From Planctomycetales bacterium (GTDB taxonomy: Bacteria > Planctomycetota > Planctomycetia > Pirellulales > Lacipirellulaceae), in assembly GCA_020427155.1 (NCBI GenBank), contig JAGQOW010000021.1, forward strand, positions 1-50,644: a stretch of 50,644 nt of DNA, written 5' to 3'. How positions within the stretch are numbered: the stretch's first letter is position 1; each line of letters opens with the position of its first letter. Positions 43,447-50,644 of this stretch are shown here, one piece after another. A model generated the notes under the pieces. The model was not told where the DNA came from and ran no database searches. It was given only the letters and a program-made list of their open reading frames with translations. A program made the translations under genes and the position numbers.

Positions 43447-44910
43447 ATGATCGATGTCAACCGTTGCGATATGACGCAATCGATGGTCCCGCTACTGCCT
43501 AGCGAGTTGTTTGAGTTCCTTGAGAGCGAAAACTCCAACGACGACGCGTGCAGTGGGCCTGCCCCCGAAACCGTCGCCAAATGGTTGAGCAACACCGGGC
43601 AACTCCATCGAGCGGCAGCAGGTTCTCCCGAATTCTACGCCGACGCCGCGCGCTTTGCTGTCGATACCGTCGGTCTCGACGCTGCCTGGGTGCTTTCACT
43701 CATGGATAACGATTGGCGAATCGTCGGCGCCTGTTTGCCTCGCTCCGATTTCGGAATCTCGTTCAATCGCGCCGCGCTGCGGCTCCTCGAGCAACAACAT
43801 ATCACCTGGTATCAATCGAACACCAAAGACAGCCATCCTGCTCTTGTCGTCGCTCCAGTGCTCGATCTTCATAAAAACCTGACTGCTGCTGTCTACGGCG
43901 TTCGCCACACCGTAGGCGAAAACCGCCGCCGGGGCATCCGGCCGCTCGAAGCGCGACTCGTTCAGCTACTCGCCGATTCGGTAGCCGTAGGCATTGCCAG
44001 ACTCGAACGCGAAACCGAAACCGCCCGCTCACGAGTCTTACTCGAACAAGCTTTTTCTCCAAAGGTCGCCGACTATCTTCAACAGCATCCCGAGAGCCTC
44101 ACGGGACAATTGAAAGAAGTCACTCTACTGTTTGCCGACCTGCGCGGCTTTACCTCGTTAGCCGAGAGGATCTCGCCTGACGAATGTTACCGATTACTCG
44201 GCGATGTCATGGAATCGCTCACTCAAATCGTCATGAAACACGGAGGGGTCGTTGTCGACTATTACGGCGATGGCTTACTCGCACTCTGGAACGCCCCGCT
44301 AGAGCAAACTTATCATCCTGATCTCGCCTGCACGGCCGCGCTACAGTTGCTCGAAGCAGTTCCCGGCCTTACCCTCAAGTGGCAGCCTCAGCTGAACGCT
44401 CCGCTGGAATTGGGCATCGGCATCCATACTGGGCCCGCCCATGTCGGCAACGCCGGCACTCGCAGCCGATTGAAATATGGTCCCCGCGGCAATACCGTCA
44501 ACATCGCCAGCCGCGTGCAGGCGGCATCCAAGCAACTCCAACTGCCGCTAGTTATCACTTCTGCAACACAGGCTCAATTGACCGAAAAGTTCTTCTCGCT
44601 ACGAACTTGCACAGCCAAGTTGCCTGGACTCGAACAGCCGATCGACCTGTACACAGTCTACTCTGCTTCGACTGCCCAGCGCATGATGTCGAACCTCGAT
44701 CAATACGTTCACGCCCTGGAGCTTTTTGAAGCAGGCAACCTCGAATCCGCTGAGAAGTTATTACGCGATCTAGCAGAGACGGGTCACAATACGCCTGCAC
44801 ACTTTCTGGCGAACTACACAGCCGCTCAACTCAATGGCAACCAAGGCCGCCGAGCCGTTGACAAATACGCAGTCCAACAGGGCTCCGTCATCGAGATCCT
44901 GGGGAAATGA
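43447..44910 (+). CDS. Class III adenylate/guanylate cyclase with N-terminal GAF-like region
   Basis: A 487-residue cytoplasmic enzyme. Residues about 50-200 look like a GAF-type sensor (AAWVLSLMDNDWRIVGACL, ALVVAPVLDLHKNLTAAVYG). A cyclase homology domain follows: VTLLFADLRGFTSLAER, with metal-binding Asp231, and YYGDGLLALW with Asp275. The transition-state Asn352 and Arg356 are in NTVNIASR. The purine-contact positions are unusual: Asp271 where adenylate cyclases have Lys, and Asn349 where they have Asp. The product, cAMP or cGMP, is thus not settled. It is divergent from the reductase and is the nearest source of ligand for the cNMP/Fe-S protein. Alternative start ATG 43471. Confidence 0.87.
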   Translation: MIDVNRCDMTQSMVPLLPSELFEFLESENSNDDACSGPAPETVAKWLSNTGQLHRAAAGSPEFYADAARFAVDTVGLDAAWVLSLMDNDWRIVGACLPRSDFGISFNRAALRLLEQQHITWYQSNTKDSHPALVVAPVLDLHKNLTAAVYGVRHTVGENRRRGIRPLEARLVQLLADSVAVGIARLERETETARSRVLLEQAFSPKVADYLQQHPESLTGQLKEVTLLFADLRGFTSLAERISPDECYRLLGDVMESLTQIVMKHGGVVVDYYGDGLLALWNAPLEQTYHPDLACTAALQLLEAVPGLTLKWQPQLNAPLELGIGIHTGPAHVGNAGTRSRLKYGPRGNTVNIASRVQAASKQLQLPLVITSATQAQLTEKFFSLRTCTAKLPGLEQPIDLYTVYSASTAQRMMSNLDQYVHALELFEAGNLESAEKLLRDLAETGHNTPAHFLANYTAAQLNGNQGRRAVDKYAVQQGSVIEILGK

Positions 44911-44968
44911 TCGCCTGCCCAATGCGATCGCCAAGAGCCATGCCGTTCCGCGGCCCCAGGCGACTCTT

Positions 44969-46246
44969 CTACGGCGCCCTTTTCTCCGGTCCGTTTGCAT
45001 GAGGCAACGGCAACCCGTCGGCCATATCATTCGCCTCGCGCGTAGCTGGCAACCAACTCGCACCGGGCAGCATCAACATGCGCACCAGTTGGCCAATCGG
45101 CAAGTCGCGATAGCTCGGCTGCATCAGTACCGGTTGCCCCCCCATTGCCAGCAAGCAGCCCGACACAGACTTCTCGCCCATTTCGCACATCCCCGAAATT
45201 GTGATTCCCGCGCTGTCGATCTGAAAACCGCACGCTAGCTGGTCGAACGAAACCATTTCGTCGGCCGCAACCTTGCTGGCAGCAACTCGCTCACCAAGCG
45301 GGCAAAACATCTGCTCAGTTAGCCCCAACAGCAACGATCCGCTGATTGCTCCAGCCGCTGCTCGCAACTGGCCTTTTGCCATCTCGACGCGCTGATCTCG
45401 CCACCGCAGATTCTCTAACGTCAAATCGGCCGTGCCCTGCAAGCGATGCGGCCCCGCCGAACCGATCCATTGCCCCAACTCGACTCCCTCAACTCGCCCG
45501 TGGACGCTGCCGACAAGTTCTTGCGAATGGCTTTCTATCTGCAACATCCCTGCAAACTGGGCACTAGCACATCGTTCGAGACCCGGCGCCACGCCAGCCA
45601 GCAGCCAGGCAGGCAATCGATTGGCTCGCGTGTCCAGGTTGGCCGCCGTCAACCACTCTGCCTGACCCGAATCTTGCTCGATCGTCAGCTGAATCAACGA
45701 CGACGGCTCACCCTGCCCTGCCTGCAATACAATCCGCTTGAGAGTGCCGCCTTGAGATTCGCTTTGCAGACGAACGTCAGTGAGTTCAAACACCTCTCCA
45801 TTTGCGCCAACAAAGCTGACAATGCCTGCATGAAGCTGCAATCGGGGGCTGTCGACCGTGGTCAACCACGTGGCAATCGCTGTCGCTAGCGTGCGAATCT
45901 CTTTCACCGATATCTCGATCCGGTCGGCGGTAAAAGTCTTCGATCGCCAGCCGGCGATACGCAGCGAATCAATCGACCCCAAAGAGACTTCCGACCGCAA
46001 ATCGTCAAACCGAACGTCGACGAACTGAGCGACGCCTGGCGTCAGAGATCGCACTTCGTCGACCGTTGCCCGGACATGCAATTGCTGCTGCAACGCGCGC
46101 TGCCAATCGCCCTCGCGCCAAGGGCGTTGGTGATAGGCAATCCAGCCAATCGTACACAACGTTGGCAGCACGCAGCCAACTACAAAAGCAGTGCGGCAAA
46201 CCCGTCGTTGAGTTTTCTCATGCAATGAGAACATCCATGGTCTCAT
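44969..46246 (-). CDS. AsmA-like membrane-anchored hypothetical protein
   Basis: A 425-residue protein with one N-terminal helix (about 18-36, FVVGCVLPTLCTIGWIA) and a large beta-rich periplasmic part. Features such as RVEGVELGQWIG, LTLENLRWRDQRVEMAKGQL and repeated amphipathic strands are reminiscent of AsmA/DUF748-type lipid-transport-like proteins, but the match is weak. ATG 46246 was chosen; a TTG frame reaches 46273. It is convergent with the cyclase and lies 83 bases upstream of nothing related, with aroC on the other side. No clear function. Confidence 0.6.
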   Translation of the reverse strand: MRPWMFSLHEKTQRRVCRTAFVVGCVLPTLCTIGWIAYHQRPWREGDWQRALQQQLHVRATVDEVRSLTPGVAQFVDVRFDDLRSEVSLGSIDSLRIAGWRSKTFTADRIEISVKEIRTLATAIATWLTTVDSPRLQLHAGIVSFVGANGEVFELTDVRLQSESQGGTLKRIVLQAGQGEPSSLIQLTIEQDSGQAEWLTAANLDTRANRLPAWLLAGVAPGLERCASAQFAGMLQIESHSQELVGSVHGRVEGVELGQWIGSAGPHRLQGTADLTLENLRWRDQRVEMAKGQLRAAAGAISGSLLLGLTEQMFCPLGERVAASKVAADEMVSFDQLACGFQIDSAGITISGMCEMGEKSVSGCLLAMGGQPVLMQPSYRDLPIGQLVRMLMLPGASWLPATREANDMADGLPLPHANGPEKRAP

Positions 46247-46328
46247 CGTTCGGTCAATTGATCTAACGAACAAACTTCGCGCAAGTGCTCCCCTTCCACT
46301 TTCCGCTTTCGGCTCTCCCCTCTCCGTC

Positions 46329-47468
46329 TTACTTTTCCGCTGCCATCTCCAAAAACATCTTGTATCGCGCCTGCATCTCCATCAGGCTGTCGCCGCCGAA
46401 CTTGTCAATCAGGGCACGCGCCACCTCAAAGGCGACGACCGCCTCGATGATCACGCTTGCAGCCGAGACGGCGCATACATCGCTCCGCTCGTAGCTCGCT
46501 TCTTCCGACTCTTTAGTCTCGATATTCACCGAGGCAAGTGGTTTGGCCAGCGTGCTGATCGGCTTCTTGGCGGCCCGTATCACGATCGGCTGGCCATTGG
46601 TCATGCCCGCTTCGATTCCGCCGGCATTATTGGTCGGTCGCTCGTAGCCTAACGTCGGCCCCTTGCGCCGACTCTTGTCGTAGTGAATTGGGTCGTGCAC
46701 TTGCGAACCTGGCCGGCGTGCCGCTTCGAAGCCAAGGCCTATCTCAACTCCCTTGATCGCCTGCACCGCCATCACCGCCTGGGCTAACCGACCGTCGAGT
46801 TTCGTATCCCACTGCGCATGTGTGCCCAAACCAAACGGCACGCCCTCCACTCGCACCTCGAGTACACCGCCTAGCGTATCGCCCTCTTTGCCTGTCTTAT
46901 CTATCAGTTCCTTGATCGCCGCATCGCGATCCAAGTTCAATCCGTAGATCTCGCTCTTATCTCGAATCGCCCGTAATTCTTCCAATGTGCCTTCCACCGG
47001 TTCGATCACTTCGCCACCCAGTTCGGCCACATAGCCAAACACCGTGATGTCAAACTCGGCAAGCAACTGTTTGGCCAAAGCCCCTGCGGCCACACGGACC
47101 GCCGTCTCGCGAGCCGAGGCTCTTTCCAGCACGCCGCGGATGCTGCCGAGATACTTCATCGCACCAGTCAGGTCGCCATGCCCCGGGCGAGGTCGCGACA
47201 GATCGTCCAGACGCTCCAGCTTGTAATCGCGATTGATCACTTCCAGAGCAATCGGGCTGCCCAGCGTCGCCCCTTTCCAGATACCGGTGCGGATGTCGAC
47301 CTTGTCGGTTTCAATGCGTTGCCGACCTCCCCGTCCATACCCGCCCTGACGACGGCGCAGTTCGACGTCGATCGCATCGGTATCAATCGTTACCCCCGCA
47401 GGAAAACCATCGACCAACGCAATCAAGGCCTTGCCATGAGATTCTCCAGCGGTCCAGTATCGCAGCAT
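46329..47468 (-). CDS. aroC: Chorismate synthase
   Basis: A 379-residue enzyme for the last shikimate step, turning 5-enolpyruvylshikimate-3-phosphate into chorismate with reduced FMN as catalyst. The three family signatures are all visible: GESHGKALIALVDGFPAG, the GSIRGVLERASARETAVRVA region, and RSDVCAVSAASVI. The FMN and phosphate residues in RRRQGGYGRGGRQRIETD are intact. Length is normal. It follows purC by 255 bases on the same strand, with no sign of functional linkage to the redox cluster. Housekeeping role in aromatic amino acid synthesis. Confidence 0.97.
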   Translation of the reverse strand: MLRYWTAGESHGKALIALVDGFPAGVTIDTDAIDVELRRRQGGYGRGGRQRIETDKVDIRTGIWKGATLGSPIALEVINRDYKLERLDDLSRPRPGHGDLTGAMKYLGSIRGVLERASARETAVRVAAGALAKQLLAEFDITVFGYVAELGGEVIEPVEGTLEELRAIRDKSEIYGLNLDRDAAIKELIDKTGKEGDTLGGVLEVRVEGVPFGLGTHAQWDTKLDGRLAQAVMAVQAIKGVEIGLGFEAARRPGSQVHDPIHYDKSRRKGPTLGYERPTNNAGGIEAGMTNGQPIVIRAAKKPISTLAKPLASVNIETKESEEASYERSDVCAVSAASVIIEAVVAFEVARALIDKFGGDSLMEMQARYKMFLEMAAEK

Positions 47469-47723
47469 AGTTTTCGGTACTTAGGCGTTCAGCGAGATGG
47501 GTTTTGCCAGCGGAAGAGTAGGCACCAGCGGCCCGGCCTGCAAGGCGAGCAAACAGGCCATTCTACACTGACCAAACCAGGAAAGATAGGCAAGCAAGCA
47601 TCCGAAAGCGGGCCCAGGTCGAGCAGCCACCCCGCGATTCTCGCGAGGCTCAGCTACGGCTACGCCAAGCACCACAAGCTATCACGATCGGGCTCGTCGT
47701 ACCGTCGCGCGGTTAGCTGACCA

Positions 47724-48617
47724 CTACTTCCAAGGGAACGGCGCCCCGGTAATCAGCTCGCACGCTTCGATGTACTTCTCGCGCGTGCGCTCCACCACGT
47801 CTGGCGGCAACTCCGGCGGCTCGCTGTTTTTGTCCCAGTCGCTCGCGCTCAGCCAATCGCGGACAAACTGTTTGTCGTACGACGGCTGGCTATGTCCCGG
47901 CTCGTACAGATCGGCCGGCCAAAACCGCGAGCTATCGGGCGTCATCGCTTCGTCGATGAGAATCAGTTCGCCATCGACCTGGCCAAACTCGAACTTGGTG
48001 TCCGCCAATAGGATCCCCACATTCTGCGCATGCTCAGCCCCGCGCTGGTAGATCTCGATACTTCGCCGCCGCAATTCCTCGGCAAGCTCGGCGCCGACCT
48101 CCTGGCACATTCGCGCAAACGAAATGTTTTCGTCGTGGTCGCCCATCTCAGCTTTAGTGGCCGGCGTAAAAATCGGCTCCGGCAGACGGTCGCTCTCTTG
48201 CAAACCAGCAGGCAGCGGCACACCGCAAACGGTGCCATCGGCCTGGTACTCCTTCCAGCCCGAACCGGCAAGATAGCCGCGCACCACACACTCGATGGGC
48301 ACCACCGCGGTCTTACGAACTAACACTGCCCGACCCACCAGCGGCTCGAGATCGATCCCGGCAGGCAAGCTCATCTGCGTAACATCGGTCTCCAGCAGAT
48401 GATTGGGAACGTCAACCTTCTCGAACCAAAAATTGCTGACCTGCGTCAGCACCCGACCCTTGTCAGGAATCCCCGTCGGCAAGACCCAGTCGAACGCACT
48501 AATCCGATCGCTGCTAACCAGCAACAACTGCTCGCCCAAATCGTAGACATCGCGCACCTTCCCCCGCTTCAACGGCAAGTCGGGCAATTCAGTTTCGAGC
48601 AACGGCAAACCAGGCAT
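47724..48617 (-). CDS. purC: Phosphoribosylaminoimidazole-succinocarboxamide synthase
   Basis: A 297-residue enzyme that joins aspartate to CAIR with ATP to make SAICAR in purine synthesis. Motifs are [52 protein letters not shown] and [20 protein letters not shown], all typical of the long eukaryotic/planctomycete-like form. The ATG begins the conserved [18 protein letters not shown] segment. It is transcribed leftwards towards aroC. The 255 bases between them hold only a weak CGCGA/TCGCG hairpin. Confidence 0.97.
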   Translation of the reverse strand: MPGLPLLETELPDLPLKRGKVRDVYDLGEQLLLVSSDRISAFDWVLPTGIPDKGRVLTQVSNFWFEKVDVPNHLLETDVTQMSLPAGIDLEPLVGRAVLVRKTAVVPIECVVRGYLAGSGWKEYQADGTVCGVPLPAGLQESDRLPEPIFTPATKAEMGDHDENISFARMCQEVGAELAEELRRRSIEIYQRGAEHAQNVGILLADTKFEFGQVDGELILIDEAMTPDSSRFWPADLYEPGHSQPSYDKQFVRDWLSASDWDKNSEPPELPPDVVERTREKYIEACELITGAPFPWK

Positions 48618-48812
48618 GCAAGTCTTCCTTCAGTGTCGGAATGGCGATTCTCTCTGCTGAGAATATACCGCAGCACTACCCCAACGGGCAGCCCCCTAAC
48701 CACACGCTAAGTAACCTTAAGACGTAAGAAGGCGACGCTGGGCCCATAGCAACAGAAGACTCAAGTTCAAACAAATCCTTCAGCTGCTGTATCGCTGTAG
48801 TCCAACTACCGG

Positions 48813-49166
48813 CTACTCCTGCCTGCCATTGGAATCTTGATTGCGAATCCACCCTTCTAGTCGTATCAGTGGGTAAAACATGACCGAAAACAGTAGCAGA
48901 ACCCAATACATCGACAGCGACCAAAAAAGAATGAATTTCCAGGTGAGAAACGAGGCAAACGTGTACTTACTACTGATCAGCCCAACGAGCACTAGGGGCG
49001 GAAGCAGATGCAGTACTGGATTCCGCTGAAAAAAGATTACGACAATGAGAAATGGGTCTACGATCCACCGCTTCCATTTGGGAAGTCTGATTCGCCAATC
49101 AGCTAACTGTTCCAATCGAAACACTTGCCAACCGTTCTGAAAAGCGAATAGGACAAGAGAACCCAC
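48813..49166 (-). CDS. Small hypothetical membrane protein
   Basis: A 117-residue protein of unknown family. Two or three hydrophobic helices are visible (VDPFLIVVIFFQ, LHLLPPLVLVGLI, WSLSMYWVLLLFSVMFYPL), with Trp- and Arg-rich boundaries (WRIRLPKWKRW), as in real membrane proteins. The only start in the frame is GTG 49166 and it has no good Shine-Dalgarno. The frame stays open for 21 more codons upstream with hydrophobic residues, so the start may be non-standard or lost. No partners are evident. Confidence 0.5.
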   Translation of the reverse strand: MGSLVLFAFQNGWQVFRLEQLADWRIRLPKWKRWIVDPFLIVVIFFQRNPVLHLLPPLVLVGLISSKYTFASFLTWKFILFWSLSMYWVLLLFSVMFYPLIRLEGWIRNQDSNGRQE

Positions 49167-49240
49167 AATGAGAGTGAAGCGCAGCAGGTAGGATAGGTGC
49201 TTGCACCCATCTTGAACTTTTGCCTCATTCTACGGTCATT

Positions 49241-49791
49241 CTATTCAAACTGATTCCATTCGTCACCATACCACTGGCCGGCAGCCCCCCAATCCTGGGC
49301 GTATTTGCTACGCCGGACATAGCGGTGAAACGATGACCACGGCCACTCGCTCACACGCTCCACCAAACCATGCTTTAAGGGTTTAACATGTAAGTAGTCG
49401 AGACACCGCTTTGCGTCGTCTTCGTCGCGACACGTATGCTCAAAAAAACTGCGTTGCCAAACTCCATGCTCCCCTTTGATTTCTCTGCTGACTGACTGGG
49501 ACGCCTCACGCCCCCCTGGAGAAGCCAATCTCTGGTAAAGAGGGTCTTGATTTGCCGCCACCGGGTTGAGTAAATCTCGTCGTCTGGTGGCAATGTCCAA
49601 ATCGTGTGAAGTTGATCGGGCAGTAAGACGATTGCATCCAATGCGAATGGCCGACGACGATGCAGGTCCTGAATCGCGTTCTGTAGGGCTTCCCGTGCAA
49701 GGAGGGACGTCATAATCGGACGCCTGCGATAGGTGATGACGATGAAAAAGACGGTGCCGCCCTCAACATAATTGCGTCGATAGTTTGTCAT
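49241..49791 (-). pseudogene. Frameshifted REP-associated tyrosine transposase (RAYT)
   Basis: The two halves of a Y1/RAYT transposase are in different frames. The first (from ATG 49791, MTNYRRNYVEGGTVFF) runs to about the GGGGGG tract at 49511-49516. The second, with EHGVWQRSFFEHTCRDEDD and DYLHVKPLKHGLVERVSEWP, continues in the next frame to 49241. A one-base loss in the G tract would explain it. The HUH metal motif is also changed: PDQLHTIW where the family has PDHLHTIW, so the first His is Gln. The catalytic Tyr of DYLH remains. The gene is likely dead, unless the tract allows frameshifting. Such genes normally mobilise or associate with REP palindromes; I saw none clearly here. Confidence 0.88.
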
Positions 49792-50060
49792 GGCCGCTGA
49801 CGAAACTGAAAAGATGGGTGCGAGCACGCCAGCCACCAGTCTGTCTGCACCTGATACCAACGGCTGGGGCTAGGCTATCAACTCGCTTCACACCTTTCAG
49901 AAATCACACATCCGACATGAGTCCTCGACCCTTGCCTCCTGCCTCCTGCCCCTCTCGACTCCCCCGCTGCCTCGATTGTTGGTAGACTGGAAGCCTAACC
50001 AACGAGTGCCGGCATGCAGGGGGCAACGGTGATCGTCAGCCAGTTCAAGGAACCTCCGCC

Positions 50061-50644
50061 ATGGGACAGATGCGATTTCGCGTACACGACCGCAATCGCA
50101 TCGCCCCCGACGCGCTGCAGCGCGTCTATGTCACCGGCGCGGAAGAGATTCCCTGGACCACTCGCGCCAGCTGGGACGGCGACCAGCTAGTCGTCGAACG
50201 CTCGGTCAACGACTCGGGCAATGTCTCGGTACCCTGGCTCGTGGAACCCCAACGGCAGTGCATTCTCACAACCTCGACGCTCATGGAGCGCACCCGACCC
50301 TATCTGCTCGAAGTGGAACTGGCCCGGGGGCTGATCCAGCGAATACGTAGCCGGTTGGCGATTTGGCAATGGCTCGGCCTGGAAGTCTCGCCTGAGTTGG
50401 AAGAACGATTGCAGACCGCCACGCGCGAATTTGCCCTGGCCGCGACAACCCAAGCCGAACCCGCTGAATCTGCCACCTCTGCCATCCGCGCCATTTCCCA
50501 GGCGTTCGCCGTAGGGGAAGACCTGGCGGCCGACTACGCGCGACAAGCCATCAAAGCGCGCCAGAAACAGGCGCCGATTTCCACGCTGCTCGGCGTTTCG
50601 CTAGGTCCCGATACGCCCGACGTCGCGATGCGGCGAAAACTGAT
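50061..50644 (+). CDS. Partial gene, N-terminus of a large protein (possibly planctomycete GH10-like)
   Basis: An open frame from ATG 50061 runs off the window end (194 codons seen). AAGGA precedes the ATG at good spacing, and there is no signal peptide. The beginning (MGQMRFRVHDRNRIAPDA, then RVYVTGAEEIPW, and SGNVSVPWLVEP followed by STLMERTRPYLLEVELARG) resembles, from memory, the N-terminal domain of large planctomycete proteins that carry a GH10-type xylanase module further on. That domain is not visible here, so the function is provisional. The 200 bases before it hold only a short CCTCCTG repeat. Confidence 0.6.
   Translation, partial: MGQMRFRVHDRNRIAPDALQRVYVTGAEEIPWTTRASWDGDQLVVERSVNDSGNVSVPWLVEPQRQCILTTSTLMERTRPYLLEVELARGLIQRIRSRLAIWQWLGLEVSPELEERLQTATREFALAATTQAEPAESATSAIRAISQAFAVGEDLAADYARQAIKARQKQAPISTLLGVSLGPDTPDVAMRRKL

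Noticed and set aside
44911..44963. Inverted repeat TCGCCTG/CAGGCGA between convergent genes
   Set aside because: Only 7 bases with a 39-base loop and no T tract. It could be a shared terminator but is too weak to list as one.
49920..49980. CCTCCTG direct repeats before the last gene as a REP element
   Set aside because: They are short direct repeats without palindromic arms, so they are not REP sequences despite the nearby broken RAYT gene.
1..50644. tRNA, rRNA, CRISPR array or prophage
   Set aside because: I found no tRNA-like cloverleaf, no rRNA stretch, no evenly spaced repeats and no phage structural genes on either strand.

Overview
This window reads as a chromosome segment from a planctomycete, most likely of the Pirellulales type. 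The evidence is a DUF1501 protein next to a PSCyt1/DUF1549/DUF1553 protein, a very long PVC-type 'membrane-bound dehydrogenase' with HEAT repeats and a C-terminal heme site, a PEP-CTERM tail, many Tat and Sec signals, GTG/TTG starts and about 55-58% GC by eye. I saw no rRNA, tRNA, CRISPR array, prophage or complete insertion sequence.

Layout. 1-854: the tail of a small unknown gene, then a largely empty stretch holding a long nested hairpin with a U tract. 855-2537: a secreted animal-type heme peroxidase with a PEP-CTERM-like tail. 2678-14945 (minus) and 15167-22686 (plus): two divergent arms of secreted degradative or surface enzymes. The minus arm holds a CE15-type glucuronoyl esterase, DUF1501, PSCyt1/DUF1549/DUF1553, a BNR propeller, a second propeller, a ceramidase-fold protein, a PhoPQ-related protein and a right-handed beta-helix. 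The plus arm holds an alpha/beta esterase, another BNR propeller, the 1229-residue PVC dehydrogenase-cytochrome and a second ceramidase-fold protein. The BNR and ceramidase-fold families are therefore present once on each arm.

23215-30417 (plus): a catabolic acyl-CoA operon with a VLCAD-like acyl-CoA dehydrogenase, an MCC/GCC-type carboxyltransferase beta subunit, AtuA (DUF1446), a separate AtuA-like small domain, an enoyl-CoA hydratase and a Tat-exported hydrolase. It resembles leucine or acyclic terpene catabolism, but the biotin-carrying alpha subunit is not in the window.

30668-44910: the most unusual part, a redox locus. A pentaheme cytochrome on a long Pro-rich linker and an outer-membrane barrel lie on the plus strand. 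Facing them on the minus strand are an NAD(P)H/FAD/2Fe-2S reductase, a c554-like tetraheme cytochrome, a protein fusing two cyclic-nucleotide-binding domains to four 4Fe-4S motifs, a b-type membrane cytochrome, a decaheme cytochrome with a duplicated cytoplasmic Cys module, and a voltage-gated K+ channel with a zinc ribbon. A class III nucleotide cyclase is divergent from the reductase. My inference is an electron conduit from cytoplasmic NAD(P)H across the inner membrane, and possibly to the outer membrane, gated by a cyclic nucleotide.

44969-50644: ordinary chromosome. It holds an AsmA-like membrane-anchored protein, aroC, purC, a small membrane protein, a broken REP-associated (RAYT) transposase and the start of a gene running off the window. 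All functional statements rest on motifs and remembered family features; no database search was run.
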